Positions 6,919-15,219 of a DNA stretch of 18,565 nt are shown one piece after another (within the stretch, counting starts at the first letter, position 1; each line of letters opens with the position of its first letter). The notes below the pieces were generated by a model. That model made no database searches, was not told the DNA's origin, and saw only the letters and a list, made by a program, of their open reading frames with translations. The stretch comes from Lachnospiraceae bacterium UBA3802 (GTDB lineage: Bacteria > Bacillota > Clostridia > Lachnospirales > Lachnospiraceae). The position numbers and the translations under genes were made by a program. The stretch lies in assembly GCA_002369155.1 (NCBI GenBank), contig DFEM01000136.1, positions 1 through 18,565 on the forward strand. The letters are read 5' to 3'.

Positions 6919-6942
6919 TTGTATTACAACAAATAATACAAA
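6918..6942 (+). promoter_or_regulatory. Operator-like inverted repeat at the transcription start
   Basis: TTTGTATTA (6918-6926) and TAATACAAA (6934-6942) are perfect 9-bp inverted arms around CAACAAA, covering the predicted start site. A repressor here would block the promoter. The best candidate is the GntR/YtrA protein encoded two genes downstream, since this family commonly controls its own operon; that link is inference. Confidence 0.65.
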
Positions 6943-6968
6943 GCATACAGAACTTTATTTTATGCTTT
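6940..6968 (+). other. Leader hairpin ahead of the protease gene
   Basis: AAAGCATA (6940-6947) and TATGCTTT (6961-6968) are complementary across 13 nt and are followed by mixed A/T rather than a clean U run. It may be a weak attenuator or only a leader structure. Confidence 0.3.
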
Positions 6969-7003
6969 TAAAATTTAAATGACGGTTCTTCACGGAGGTG
7001 CCC

Positions 7004-7924
7004 ATGAACAAAAAACACTTGATAAAATATTTATTATTCGTTTTCATTTCAGCATATATTCTTGAAATCATAGCTTCGATTTTTGCAATCAAAAATCCCG
7101 GAGGGTTCGGTAAAACCATATTTCAGGTAATGCTGATGGCACTAATGTTCACTCCTTTCTTTGGGACGCTTTTTGCCAAGGGAAATTTAAAGGGAATAGG
7201 TTTTATGCCCAAATTCAAGGGTGTGGCATATCTTATACCCCTTTGCTGGTTTGGTCCTGCCATTGTCGCTTCACTTGGCGGTGCAATCTTTTATATCATC
7301 TTCCCCGATATGTTCGATCTGACCGGCTCTTATATACAAAGTCAGCTTCCCGAAGGAGTTAATATCCTTGATGAACTGGCCAAGGCGGGTATTAATTATA
7401 AAATGTACATTGTAATCGCCATTATCCAGTCCGTTACTTACGCTCCTTTGATAAACATGTTACTTGCACTCGGCGAAGAGGTCGGCTGGAGAGGTTTCCT
7501 TTATCCGGAACTTAACAAGAGCATGGGTAAAATTCCGACATGGCTTTTAGGCGGTTTTATCTGGGGCGCATTTCATTTCCCGGTAATGATTCTCGCAGGT
7601 TATGAATACGGTACATCTTACTTCGCATTCCCTGTTGTCGGAATGATTGTTTTTTGTATCTTTTGCATTGCACTCGGCCTTATTTCGGAAATAATATATG
7701 ATAAGACAAAATGCATCTGGTATCCCTCTCTTTTACACGGTGCCGTAAATGCCTGCTCTTTTACCGCCTTGTTTTTAAATGTCTCCGACCCGGAACGAGT
7801 CGGAAAACTTCAGATTCTCGGACCGTTCTTTAACGGAGTCATAAGCGGCATACCTTTACTTTTTCTTGCAGTTATTCTCGCCGCAATCGCTTTGAAGAAG
7901 AATAAATCGAAGACCGAAGAATAA
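7004..7924 (+). CDS. CPBP-family intramembrane metalloprotease (CAAX/Abi type)
   Basis: A polytopic membrane protein of 306 residues with the three CPBP signatures: EEVGWRGFLYPEL (E158, E159, R163), FHF with H191, and LLHGAVNA with H245 and N249. These form the zinc site of type II CAAX proteases. Bacterial members act in signalling, bacteriocin self-immunity or toxin maturation; which applies here is not visible. The start at 7004 is chosen because GGAGG lies 5 nt ahead; a GTG at 6998 overlaps that site. It is the first gene after a strong promoter and palindrome. The regulator follows 100 nt later without a terminator, so it is probably in the same transcription unit, and its promoter repeat suggests repression by that regulator. 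Confidence 0.9.
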   Translation: MNKKHLIKYLLFVFISAYILEIIASIFAIKNPGGFGKTIFQVMLMALMFTPFFGTLFAKGNLKGIGFMPKFKGVAYLIPLCWFGPAIVASLGGAIFYIIFPDMFDLTGSYIQSQLPEGVNILDELAKAGINYKMYIVIAIIQSVTYAPLINMLLALGEEVGWRGFLYPELNKSMGKIPTWLLGGFIWGAFHFPVMILAGYEYGTSYFAFPVVGMIVFCIFCIALGLISEIIYDKTKCIWYPSLLHGAVNACSFTALFLNVSDPERVGKLQILGPFFNGVISGIPLLFLAVILAAIALKKNKSKTEE

Positions 7925-8024
7925 CCGAAATTCAAATAATTTTAAGCGAAGGGTAAAACTATATTGGCAATTAAGTCAAAACATTATAAAATTTAGCATG
8001 AATAAATGATTCAGAAAAAAAGAT

Positions 8025-8390
8025 ATGATAATAAAAATAAATGAGTATTCGGATATTCCGATATACATGCAAATCAGAAATCAAATAGTAATGGGAATCT
8101 CGTCCGGCGAACTTGAAGCCGGCGAGCAGCTTCCCACTGTAAGGGCTTTGTCGACGGAAATCGGTATCAACACCATGACTGTCAGCAAGGCCTATCAGAT
8201 TTTAAAGACGGAAGGTTATATTTTAACCGACAGAAAAAACGGTGCCAGAGTCCGAATGGAAATGAACCGTTCAAAAAGTATTAATAATGAGAATAAAGAT
8301 GAGTTAAAAAGAATAGTATCCGAAGCCAAATTATCGGGTATTTCAATTAATGATTTTAAGAAAATGATTGAAGAAATGTGGGGAAAATAA
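8025..8390 (+). CDS. GntR-family transcriptional regulator, YtrA subfamily
   Basis: This 121-residue protein is a winged helix-turn-helix (about 8-77) with the GntR signature IPIYMQIRNQI, GEQLPTVRALS and NTMTVSKAYQILKTEGY. A short helical tail (about 85-120) replaces a ligand domain, the hallmark of the YtrA subfamily. Such regulators usually repress an operon of membrane transport or envelope genes that includes themselves. No good Shine-Dalgarno is seen, only an A-rich stretch, so translation may be weak or coupled. A marginal internal promoter (TTGGCA at 7964, TATAAA at 7985, 15-nt spacer) is possible. The stop is one base before the ATG of the DUF5808 gene, so these two are translated together. 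The likely operator is the repeat at 6918-6942. Confidence 0.92.
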   Translation: MIIKINEYSDIPIYMQIRNQIVMGISSGELEAGEQLPTVRALSTEIGINTMTVSKAYQILKTEGYILTDRKNGARVRMEMNRSKSINNENKDELKRIVSEAKLSGISINDFKKMIEEMWGK

Positions 8391-8391
8391 T

Positions 8392-9798
8392 ATGACCAGT
8401 ATGTATTTTGGTTTATTGATGTTTTTTTGCATGGTTCCCGTTTTGTTTTTTGTCTTCATTTCCATGTATCCGAGGAAATGGGAAAACAAGAACCGTATTT
8501 TCGGTGTAAACAACCGTCCCGAATTCAATAACGAAAAAAGCCATGAATTTATAAACATTGTCACTGCCACTCACAGAAAAGAAGCATTGATAATTCTGAT
8601 CCTTTTGGTTTTAATTGCCGTTGCGCTCCTTGTCATTCCGGATTTTACCACGAAAATGATCGGATGGAGTGTCTATATTTATGTTGCATTTTTTGCAATT
8701 CTCGTTCCCTATGCACTCGGCAATTCGGAAATGAAGAAATATAAAAAATACCTCGGCGTAATCAGTGAAAAAGTCATGTATGCCGATTTGAAAAACGTGG
8801 GCAAAATCCATTCTTTAAATGTCCCGATGCTTATCATTGCCGATATTCTCGGTCTCTTCGTGGTTGCTTTTGCCGTGCTTATTGATATTAATATCCTTCC
8901 GATCAATCTTGGAATATTCCAGGGAACTTTTATCTGCACGGCTTTGGTTGCATCCATAACCGTTACCAATATTATTGCAGCTCCCATCGCTTTTATAGTT
9001 GATAATTCACGTAATGATGTAATAAGCGAAAACAGTGATATCAATGCAAATTACAATCGAGCAAGAAAAAAAGTATTTACGGATTTTATCGTGGCCATGT
9101 CATGGGTCGATGATTTTATGGCTGCATTTACAATACTTATGTTTATTTTTCTTCATTCCGAAATAGTGATGATTTATATCCTCTCTTTTTATCTTTTGCT
9201 GCTTTTATTTTCTGTATTTATTTTTACATTACGAAAAATTGCTTTGGACAAAAGATATCTTACCGTAGAATCAAAACTTATTGAGGAAGATGACGACTCC
9301 TGGATATTGGGTATGTTTTATTTCAATCCGGACGATAAAAGATTTTCTGTTGAAAAAAGAATCGGAATGGGATGGACCGTAAACATGGCGCACCCCATGG
9401 GAAAGCTTATTTCGGTTTTCGCTATTATTACCATTGTCGCTTCACTTGCTTCCATGATCTGGATCGGAATGATGGCAAGCACTCCCATAGATATACATGA
9501 AAACGATGAATATATTATCTGTCACCATTTATGGGATGAATATAAAATAAACAAATCCGAAATAGTTTCTGCTGAGTACAGTGATTTAAGCAATATACAT
9601 GCCGTCAGAATCGCGGGTACGGGTATGGAAAATGTCGCGAAAGGAGATTTTAAGGTCGACGGAATCGGCAAATGCAAATTCTTCCTTAATCCTCAAGCCG
9701 GCAATTACATAAAAATCGTAACTTCCGATCAAATATATTATATAAGCGACAATACCGAAGATGAAACTTCTGCATTTTTCAAAAACCTGTCGGAATAA
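8392..9798 (+). CDS. DUF5808 membrane protein with C-terminal PH-like domain
   Basis: The 468-residue protein is multi-spanning: TM segments near 3-24, 63-82, 90-110, 145-165, 180-203, 235-280 and 337-360. The motif near 305-337 (LGMFYFNPDDKRFSVEKRIG, then GWTVNMAHPMG) is the DUF5808 signature. Residues about 370-468 look like a bacterial PH-type (bPH_5) soluble domain. DUF5808 proteins are often next to YtrA-type GntR genes, as here, and their biochemical role is unknown. The start at 8392 is chosen over 8368 because GGGG (8380-8383) sits 8 nt upstream and the longer start would overlap the regulator. Family calls are from memory of the motif and would need a profile search. Confidence 0.8.
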   Translation: MTSMYFGLLMFFCMVPVLFFVFISMYPRKWENKNRIFGVNNRPEFNNEKSHEFINIVTATHRKEALIILILLVLIAVALLVIPDFTTKMIGWSVYIYVAFFAILVPYALGNSEMKKYKKYLGVISEKVMYADLKNVGKIHSLNVPMLIIADILGLFVVAFAVLIDINILPINLGIFQGTFICTALVASITVTNIIAAPIAFIVDNSRNDVISENSDINANYNRARKKVFTDFIVAMSWVDDFMAAFTILMFIFLHSEIVMIYILSFYLLLLLFSVFIFTLRKIALDKRYLTVESKLIEEDDDSWILGMFYFNPDDKRFSVEKRIGMGWTVNMAHPMGKLISVFAIITIVASLASMIWIGMMASTPIDIHENDEYIICHHLWDEYKINKSEIVSAEYSDLSNIHAVRIAGTGMENVAKGDFKVDGIGKCKFFLNPQAGNYIKIVTSDQIYYISDNTEDETSAFFKNLSE

Positions 9799-9815
9799 GC
9801 ATTTATGAGGTTTAT

Positions 9816-10979
9816 ATGAACAAAAGCACCCTGATTTTTACCGGTGATATCGGTTTTGACAAATACATGAATAAAAAATGGGAAGATAAAAATCTTCTCT
9901 CTTTGGAAGTGCGCGATTTTCTGACATCGGGCGACCATTTAATCGTAAATGTCGAAGGTCCTCTTTTTGAAACAAAGACGGATGACGAAGCAACCGGAGC
10001 AAAGGCTTTGATTCACAGCATGGATCCCGCAGTCGGTGATTTTCTTGAAGGAATCGGTGCCGATATCTGGAATATCTGCAACAACCATATCATGGATGCC
10101 GGAAAAGACGGTATTTACGCCACTTTGGAAAATGCCAAAAAACACAATGCGTTAACTCTCGGTGCCGGAAGAAATGAAGAGGAAGCCAGAAAACCCGTCA
10201 TCTTAAATGAAGCCGGAGGAATCGGAATAATCGGTGTCGGATATCAGAGAGCCTGCAGAAAAGCGGGAGCGGATACCCCGGGATGCTTTTCCTGGAGTGA
10301 CCTTGACGAGATAGAAAAAGCAATTGGGGAAATAAAGAAAAATAAAAGATGGTGTGTGATAGTGGCTCATGCCGGCGAAGAATTTACGGCTCTTCCCACA
10401 CCCTATACGAGAGAGCGATATTTATCTTTCCTTGATATGGGCGCTGACATTATAGTGGCTCACCATCCCCATGTTCCGATGAACTATGAGCTCTTCCCGA
10501 ATAAAGCAATCTTTTATTCACTCGGTAATTTCATTTTCGATACACCCTACCAAAGATCGCAGTTTAACACTGAATTCGGAATCCTTTTAAAACTTAAATT
10601 CAGTGAGGATTCATTTTCCTTTGAGCCCATGGGAATTACAATCGACAGGGAAAATGAGCGAATACTTAAAGGCAGTCTTCCTTTAATCTTTACGGATGTT
10701 CAAAAAGAGGAATACGAAAAACTTGCTCCTCTTTCTGCAAAGATGTTTATAGAAAATACGAAAAAGCAGCTTCGTTTCCTTAAACCCGAAAAGTTTACCG
10801 ATGCCACGGATGAGGATTTTTACAATAATTTCTACGAACCTCTTCGAAGCGGAAGAGTCCCGGGTGAGACGCTTGATTTTCAAATCATTTACCCTCTTTC
10901 ACAAAAAGCCTCGGAAGGTGCATGGAAAGAAAGCCGACTTGAAAACGTAAAAGAATATATTCTGAATCAGTTACAATAA
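9816..10979 (+). CDS. CapA-family protein (PGA_cap metallophosphoesterase fold)
   Basis: This 387-residue protein carries the full CapA/PgsA metallophosphoesterase motif series: FTGDIGFD (D11), NVEGP (N45, E47), NNHIMDAG (89-96), HAGEE (185-189), AHHPH (215-219) and YSLGNFIFD (234-242). Family members act in poly-gamma-glutamate capsule synthesis or as phosphatases. It begins directly with the catalytic domain, with no signal peptide or membrane anchor, so a cytoplasmic role is likely, unlike capsule CapA. TGAGG lies 5 nt ahead of the ATG, and the DUF5808 gene ends 17 nt upstream, so it closes the operon before a bidirectional terminator. Substrate unknown. Confidence 0.88.
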   Translation: MNKSTLIFTGDIGFDKYMNKKWEDKNLLSLEVRDFLTSGDHLIVNVEGPLFETKTDDEATGAKALIHSMDPAVGDFLEGIGADIWNICNNHIMDAGKDGIYATLENAKKHNALTLGAGRNEEEARKPVILNEAGGIGIIGVGYQRACRKAGADTPGCFSWSDLDEIEKAIGEIKKNKRWCVIVAHAGEEFTALPTPYTRERYLSFLDMGADIIVAHHPHVPMNYELFPNKAIFYSLGNFIFDTPYQRSQFNTEFGILLKLKFSEDSFSFEPMGITIDRENERILKGSLPLIFTDVQKEEYEKLAPLSAKMFIENTKKQLRFLKPEKFTDATDEDFYNNFYEPLRSGRVPGETLDFQIIYPLSQKASEGAWKESRLENVKEYILNQLQ

Positions 10980-10984
10980 TAAAA

Positions 10985-11035
10985 CCCCGAATGCTTAATA
11001 TCCAAACTCACGGATAAATTACATTCGGGGTATTT
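10985..11035. terminator. Bidirectional terminator between CapA-like gene and surE
   Basis: CCCCGAATG (10985-10993) pairs with CATTCGGGG (11022-11030), with TATCC/GGATA nested inside. TATTTTTAT follows on the plus strand and TTTTATTATT on the minus strand, so it ends both convergent operons. Confidence 0.88.
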
Positions 11036-11752
11036 TTATCTTATGTTGTTTACGACTCCGACGGAAATGTATTTTTCCACCACTGCACGAAAATCCGTAT
11101 CGGGTTCGGCGTCTTCATTGTATATTCCGTCCACCATATAAACCCTGGTGCCGTCTTCCTTTTCCTCAAGCAATTTGTATCTGTCATGGAAGAACGAATC
11201 CTCGGAGGTTCCCACATTTCTTCGAATTCCCTTACAGTCTTCGACCTTTCCGCTTGGAAAATTAATGTTTAAAATCTGATTTCTCTCTAATTTTACATCT
11301 ATGTATTCTTTTAAAAGATCTAAAAGATACGCATCGGTAATATCATGACATTCCTTCGCATCTTCCGATAAAGAGATGGATATGAATCCCTGGAATGAAG
11401 CTTCAAATGCCGCTCCGCAGGTTGCAGAATACTGAATATCCGAAGCCACATTGTATCCGTAATTGATTCCGGATAATACCACATCTGGCTTTGCGGGCAT
11501 TACACTCAGTCCGCCGACTCTCACGCAATCCGCAGGCGTTCCGCTGCAGGTAAATGCTTTTACATCTTTTACGGGGAAATCATATTCTTTTATTTCAACC
11601 GGTTTTCTCAAAGTAATGCTGTGGGATGCGGCGCTTCTTTGTCTTGCAGGTGCTATAACCCAGACTTCGCCGAACGCTTTTGCTGCCTCTGCAAGTCTCT
11701 CGAGTCCCTTTGCATCTATTCCGTCATCGTTTGTTATAAGTATTCTTCGCAT
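11036..11752 (-). CDS. surE: 5'/3'-nucleotidase SurE
   Basis: A metal-dependent survival-protein E phosphatase acting on nucleoside monophosphates in the cytosol. In the 238-residue protein from 11752 the motifs are ILITNDDG (D9, D10), ARQRSAASHSIT (S40), SGTPADCV and SGINYGYN with N97, all expected metal or active-site elements. The start at 11752 is chosen because AAAGGTG lies 5 nt upstream; an upstream ATG at 11767 overlaps that site. It is the last gene of the MFS-NUDIX-oxidoreductase-surE run, 41 nt after the oxidoreductase stop. Confidence 0.95.
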   Translation of the reverse strand: MRRILITNDDGIDAKGLERLAEAAKAFGEVWVIAPARQRSAASHSITLRKPVEIKEYDFPVKDVKAFTCSGTPADCVRVGGLSVMPAKPDVVLSGINYGYNVASDIQYSATCGAAFEASFQGFISISLSEDAKECHDITDAYLLDLLKEYIDVKLERNQILNINFPSGKVEDCKGIRRNVGTSEDSFFHDRYKLLEEKEDGTRVYMVDGIYNEDAEPDTDFRAVVEKYISVGVVNNIR

Positions 11753-11770
11753 TTTTTCACCTTTCATTAA

Positions 11771-11785
11771 GATAGAAAATCTATC
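11771..11785 (-). other. Small hairpin between oxidoreductase stop and surE
   Basis: GATAGA-TTT-TCTATC on the minus strand is a perfect 6-bp stem with no U run after it. It could be a processing or stability element; it is not a convincing terminator. Confidence 0.3.
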
Positions 11786-11793
11786 CTGAATTG

Positions 11794-13392
11794 TTACGGA
11801 TTTACTATCTTTTCTTTTACATCGGTTATTTTTTCCGCGATTTGATTCATAAAAGGAATAATCGGTTTGCTCTGCTCGCCTATTGTTTCAATCGCATCTT
11901 TTCCCGTAAGCGCAGCCATCGGGAGTCCGCCGGGATATCTTAACCAGTGCCCTGCAAGAAATACATTCTCAATTCCTCCGATAACGGGAGAAATGCTTGC
12001 TTTTCTGCTGATGGCCGTGGTAATAAAACGCATATAAGCCCCGTTTGTATCATTGTTTCTGTAAGCATAGGTATACGGAGTCCATGTATCGAGGACTTCA
12101 ATCTTTCCTTCCATTTCGGGGAATTTTTTGATTATTTCGGTCTTTATTGCATTGGCTACGTTTAATTTGGCCTGATTGTATCTGTTTATATCGGATTTGT
12201 GCAGCTTCTTCCAGAATTTATAATCTTTTTCATACTGATAAATCATGCACTGAACAACCGTCTTTCCCTCGGGTGCTATATAATCGCCGTAAGAACGGTA
12301 GTTTTTAAGATATATTCTGTTTACCTTCTGCATCGCCACTTCTATGGGATTGCATTCAAATCCGAGTGAATCATCGATTTCCTCAAAAAGAGAATCCACA
12401 CTGTAAGCAACCTGAAATGCCGAATAAATGGGGTATTGCTTTTCGTTTTGGAAAATTTTACGAATAATCTTCGGCACATGTGCTTTCCTTTTTATGAGTT
12501 TTTTAAACACATATTTAAGATCGCAGGCGCAGATGATATAATCCGCCTCAACCTCCATGCCGTTTTCGAAGATGATTTTTTCGGCACGCTTTGTTCTGAT
12601 TTTGGCTTTCTTTTCCAGTTTCGGTAATTTCTTCTTTTTCAGAATTATCTGCTTGGCGGCCATGTTGGGCTCGAATTTACCGCCTTCATTTATATATGTT
12701 TTGATAAGATCGTCGGCAATTTTTATGGAACCGCCTTCAATAATATCCGCATTGCCGCTGGCAAAAAAGCTGTATACGACTATAAGCCAGTAGGATTCGT
12801 ATTCTTTGGCCGAAAAATCAAGAAGAAGATTCCTTATGGCCTCACTCTTAAATTTATTTGCCCACTGCTCCAAATTCAGTCCCATATAAAGCATGGTTCT
12901 TCTGGCAAAATCAAAATGGTTAAGCACGGTTTCCGCTTCACTCATAGTCTTGGCAAGCTTTGTAAAATGTGAAAGATTGGCCGTCAAATCGCTTGCCACG
13001 TTGACTACATCTATAAAAAGATTGATTTCCGTGGCATCTTCAGGCGATATCGCAAGCATCTCTTTTCTTGTACGCTCGGTATCTCTCCAGAGAGTCACGC
13101 GAACACCGTTTGTTTCAGAAGAAACAAAGTACGGTCTTTTTACAATCTTTGTCTCATCATTTAAAACACCGAGATCCTTCCAGAGTTCATTGGTGGGGGT
13201 ATTCTCGGCAGTTCCCGTCAGCCAGTGAAGGCAGTTGTCTATCGCGAAGCCGTTTCGATACCACCCGCTTAAAGACCCTCCGAGTACTGAATTTTTTTCA
13301 TAAACAGTTGTCTCATATCCGGCGCGCTGTCCGTAGATTCCGGCCGAAAGACCTGCTACGCCGCCGCCTATTATCGCTATTGTTTTTTTCAT
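11794..13392 (-). CDS. FAD-dependent oxidoreductase, phytoene desaturase/CrtI-like
   Basis: The 532-residue flavoprotein has an N-terminal Rossmann FAD motif (IIGGGVAGLSAG, G9, G11, G14; E32 at the strand end), then VLGGSLSG, and a C-terminal FAD element AGHWLRYPGGLP (480-491) followed by MAALTGKDA. This is the layout of the phytoene dehydrogenase/CrtISO group, which desaturate, isomerise or saturate polyene or lipid substrates. No phytoene synthase or other carotenoid gene is seen, so a carotenoid role is not supported. It lies 38 nt downstream of the NUDIX gene with a weak AGAAG site and no terminator between. The substrate is unknown. Confidence 0.87.
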   Translation of the reverse strand: MKKTIAIIGGGVAGLSAGIYGQRAGYETTVYEKNSVLGGSLSGWYRNGFAIDNCLHWLTGTAENTPTNELWKDLGVLNDETKIVKRPYFVSSETNGVRVTLWRDTERTRKEMLAISPEDATEINLFIDVVNVASDLTANLSHFTKLAKTMSEAETVLNHFDFARRTMLYMGLNLEQWANKFKSEAIRNLLLDFSAKEYESYWLIVVYSFFASGNADIIEGGSIKIADDLIKTYINEGGKFEPNMAAKQIILKKKKLPKLEKKAKIRTKRAEKIIFENGMEVEADYIICACDLKYVFKKLIKRKAHVPKIIRKIFQNEKQYPIYSAFQVAYSVDSLFEEIDDSLGFECNPIEVAMQKVNRIYLKNYRSYGDYIAPEGKTVVQCMIYQYEKDYKFWKKLHKSDINRYNQAKLNVANAIKTEIIKKFPEMEGKIEVLDTWTPYTYAYRNNDTNGAYMRFITTAISRKASISPVIGGIENVFLAGHWLRYPGGLPMAALTGKDAIETIGEQSKPIIPFMNQIAEKITDVKEKIVNP

Positions 13393-13430
13393 TTTCTTCT
13401 GCCTGTTCTTTTATGTATTTTCAAAACAAT

Positions 13431-13970
13431 TTACTGTAAAAATTTATTTGCTTCGTGGACGTGAGCTCCGTAATTTATACCGGAATCAAAGAGCAAATCG
13501 ATTAAACTCGGATAATAGTGGATAAATTCTTCCTTTTCGATCATTTCCTTTATTTCTTCTCTGGATGCCCACTTCACGGCCTGAACCTCTTCCTTTTGAA
13601 GCTTAAGTTCATTCATATCAATGTCTTCGATTATGGTGTAATAATCATCGAATCCGTGAACAAAATTTATTGTAAAATGAGGTCTTTGCCCCGTTAAATC
13701 TCTTTTTATCCCAAGCTCCTCGAAAAGCTCTCTCATTGCTCCCATGGCTGATGTTTCTCCGGCTTCAACATGTCCGCCTATGCTTAAATCCCAAAGATTC
13801 GGCCAGGATTTCTTAAAAGACTGCCTTTGCTGAATAAGCATTTCACCCTTCGAGTTAAATATACAGATATGCATTACCATTGTATAAGCGTCTTCTTCAA
13901 ATTCAGAACCACGCTCAATTATTTTACCTGTGGACTGTCTGTTTATGTCGTAAACATCCCATTTTTCCAT
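13431..13970 (-). CDS. NUDIX hydrolase (YfcD/IDI-like subgroup)
   Basis: The 179-residue protein has a complete Nudix box at 66-88: G66, E72 in GHVEAGE, then REL-EELGI with R80, E81, E84 and E85, the metal-binding set. The flanks (QQRQSFKKSWPNLWDLS before the box) resemble the YfcD group, which is often misnamed isopentenyl-diphosphate isomerase; the intact standard Nudix box argues for a pyrophosphohydrolase. The ATG follows the MFS stop by one base, and AGAGGA lies inside the end of the MFS gene, so translation is coupled. The substrate cannot be told. Confidence 0.92.
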   Translation of the reverse strand: MEKWDVYDINRQSTGKIIERGSEFEEDAYTMVMHICIFNSKGEMLIQQRQSFKKSWPNLWDLSIGGHVEAGETSAMGAMRELFEELGIKRDLTGQRPHFTINFVHGFDDYYTIIEDIDMNELKLQKEEVQAVKWASREEIKEMIEKEEFIHYYPSLIDLLFDSGINYGAHVHEANKFLQ

Positions 13971-13971
13971 T

Positions 13972-15186
13972 TTAATTTCCTCTTGCTAAAACTTTCTTAT
14001 TCATCATCGGATATACGGCGATTATAACTATCAATACTCCGACGAAGCAGACCGCCATTCCGATTAAAAGCATGACTTTCACTCCGAAAGCATCGAGTAT
14101 TCTTCCGCAGACGAGGTTGCTGAATACGCCGCCGAGAGTCAGTGCGGAATTTATAAATGCCTGACCTTTAACCTTGTCGTTTTCTTTCATGACATTCTCG
14201 GCAAAATATGCCGCCGTCGGGATAAATACAGCATATGCAAACATTTGAAATGACTGGCTTACATACATTCCGATCAATCCGGTCGCCAAGAACAAAATTG
14301 CAGTTTTTACAAAAAACGAAACTGCCGAGAAAACAAGCATATGTCTCTCGCTTATCTTTTTAAGCACAAATCCTATAAGAGCCATTACCGGAAGTTCGAG
14401 AATTGCCTGCAAAAACGTGGCATATCCGAGTTCGGTTTCGTTGCCGCCGAGATTCCTTATGATTTGTATTAAAAAATCGTTAATCATGTTATGTGCAAAA
14501 AAGCAGCATGCGACACCAAGCAAAAATACCATGAAAAACGGATATTTTTTTGCAAAAGCAAGGAATCCCGCACTTTCTTTTTCTTCTTTTTCGATTGTTT
14601 TTTCGGACTCTTCTTTTATTTTGTTTGTCTTTGGCTTTTTAAAAAAGAAGACAATCAAAACCATTAAAGTCATGACTGCAACGGTTACATACAATATCAC
14701 GTTTGTTCCGTATTTTTCGACTGCTTTTCCAAGGAAAAAACTGGTTACTGCAAATCCTGCGGAGCCCATTCCCCTTGCAAGACCGAAATTAATATTGCAT
14801 CCTGCTTTGGCATACTCGAAATTCATTGCAATCATCATCGGCATATATACAAACTGCACCGTATACATCAAAACGAATATGGCAAAAATCGGAACTTTTT
14901 CGCTGCTTACGAATAAAAGAGCAACAGAACCTACGAGTAAGAAAAGAGAGGAAATCATAACCGTGATTCTGTTTGTAAGAAATTTACCCCGATCGATGAT
15001 TCCCGCTACCAGGGGTTGTCCGAATACAGACAGAATATTGGATATTGCCAAAGCCAGGCCTACCTGGGTATTGGTAAATCCTTTATCCAACAGAAAAACG
15101 CCGGCATAAGCATGAATGGTGCAAAATGCGGCAAAATACAGAATATTGATAAGTGTATATCTTAAAGTCCAAAACCTGTTTTTCAT
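13972..15186 (-). CDS. MFS transporter (12 TM, MFS_1-like/LacY-type)
   Basis: A 404-residue major facilitator with two six-helix halves separated by a charged cytoplasmic loop (about 183-205, many Lys/Glu). The AGIIDRGKF segment after TM2 stands in the usual motif-A loop. It belongs to the group of proton-linked nucleoside or sugar symporter-like carriers; substrate not readable. The ATG follows directly on the U tract of a hairpin, and TAAGG within the 3' arm of that hairpin is the only Shine-Dalgarno. It heads the operon with NUDIX, oxidoreductase and surE. Confidence 0.88.
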   Translation of the reverse strand: MKNRFWTLRYTLINILYFAAFCTIHAYAGVFLLDKGFTNTQVGLALAISNILSVFGQPLVAGIIDRGKFLTNRITVMISSLFLLVGSVALLFVSSEKVPIFAIFVLMYTVQFVYMPMMIAMNFEYAKAGCNINFGLARGMGSAGFAVTSFFLGKAVEKYGTNVILYVTVAVMTLMVLIVFFFKKPKTNKIKEESEKTIEKEEKESAGFLAFAKKYPFFMVFLLGVACCFFAHNMINDFLIQIIRNLGGNETELGYATFLQAILELPVMALIGFVLKKISERHMLVFSAVSFFVKTAILFLATGLIGMYVSQSFQMFAYAVFIPTAAYFAENVMKENDKVKGQAFINSALTLGGVFSNLVCGRILDAFGVKVMLLIGMAVCFVGVLIVIIAVYPMMNKKVLARGN

Positions 15187-15219
15187 AAAAAAATGACCTT
15201 AGTGTAATAAGGTCATTTT
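15187..15219 (-). terminator. Terminator of the antiporter gene, abutting the MFS start codon
   Basis: On the minus strand AAAATGACCTTA (15219-15208) pairs perfectly over 12 bp with TAAGGTCATTTT (15201-15190), with loop TTACAC and a U run ending at 15187. The MFS ATG begins at 15186. The hairpin also contains the MFS Shine-Dalgarno. Confidence 0.85.

Larger units (their letters stand above)
6593..7003. other. Divergent intergenic region, regulatory content only
   Basis: About 410 bases of AT-rich DNA between the minus-strand esterase and the plus-strand protease. I find no credible coding frame. It holds a minus-strand promoter, an orphan plus-strand terminator, a plus-strand promoter with an inverted repeat, and a weaker hairpin, each listed separately. 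Three copies of TTCACAA sit at 6654, 6676 and 6709. Confidence 0.6.

Noticed and set aside
13431..13970. Isopentenyl-diphosphate isomerase (idi)
   Set aside because: The protein has the standard complete Nudix box, which type I IDI lacks; only the flanks resemble IDI/YfcD.
14417..15109. 230-codon plus-strand open frame
   Set aside because: It is antisense to the MFS gene, has no ribosome site or recognisable motif, and its composition mirrors the transmembrane codons of the real gene.
11794..15186. Carotenoid biosynthesis cluster
   Set aside because: Only a CrtI-like flavoenzyme is present; no phytoene synthase, cyclase or prenyltransferase is seen.
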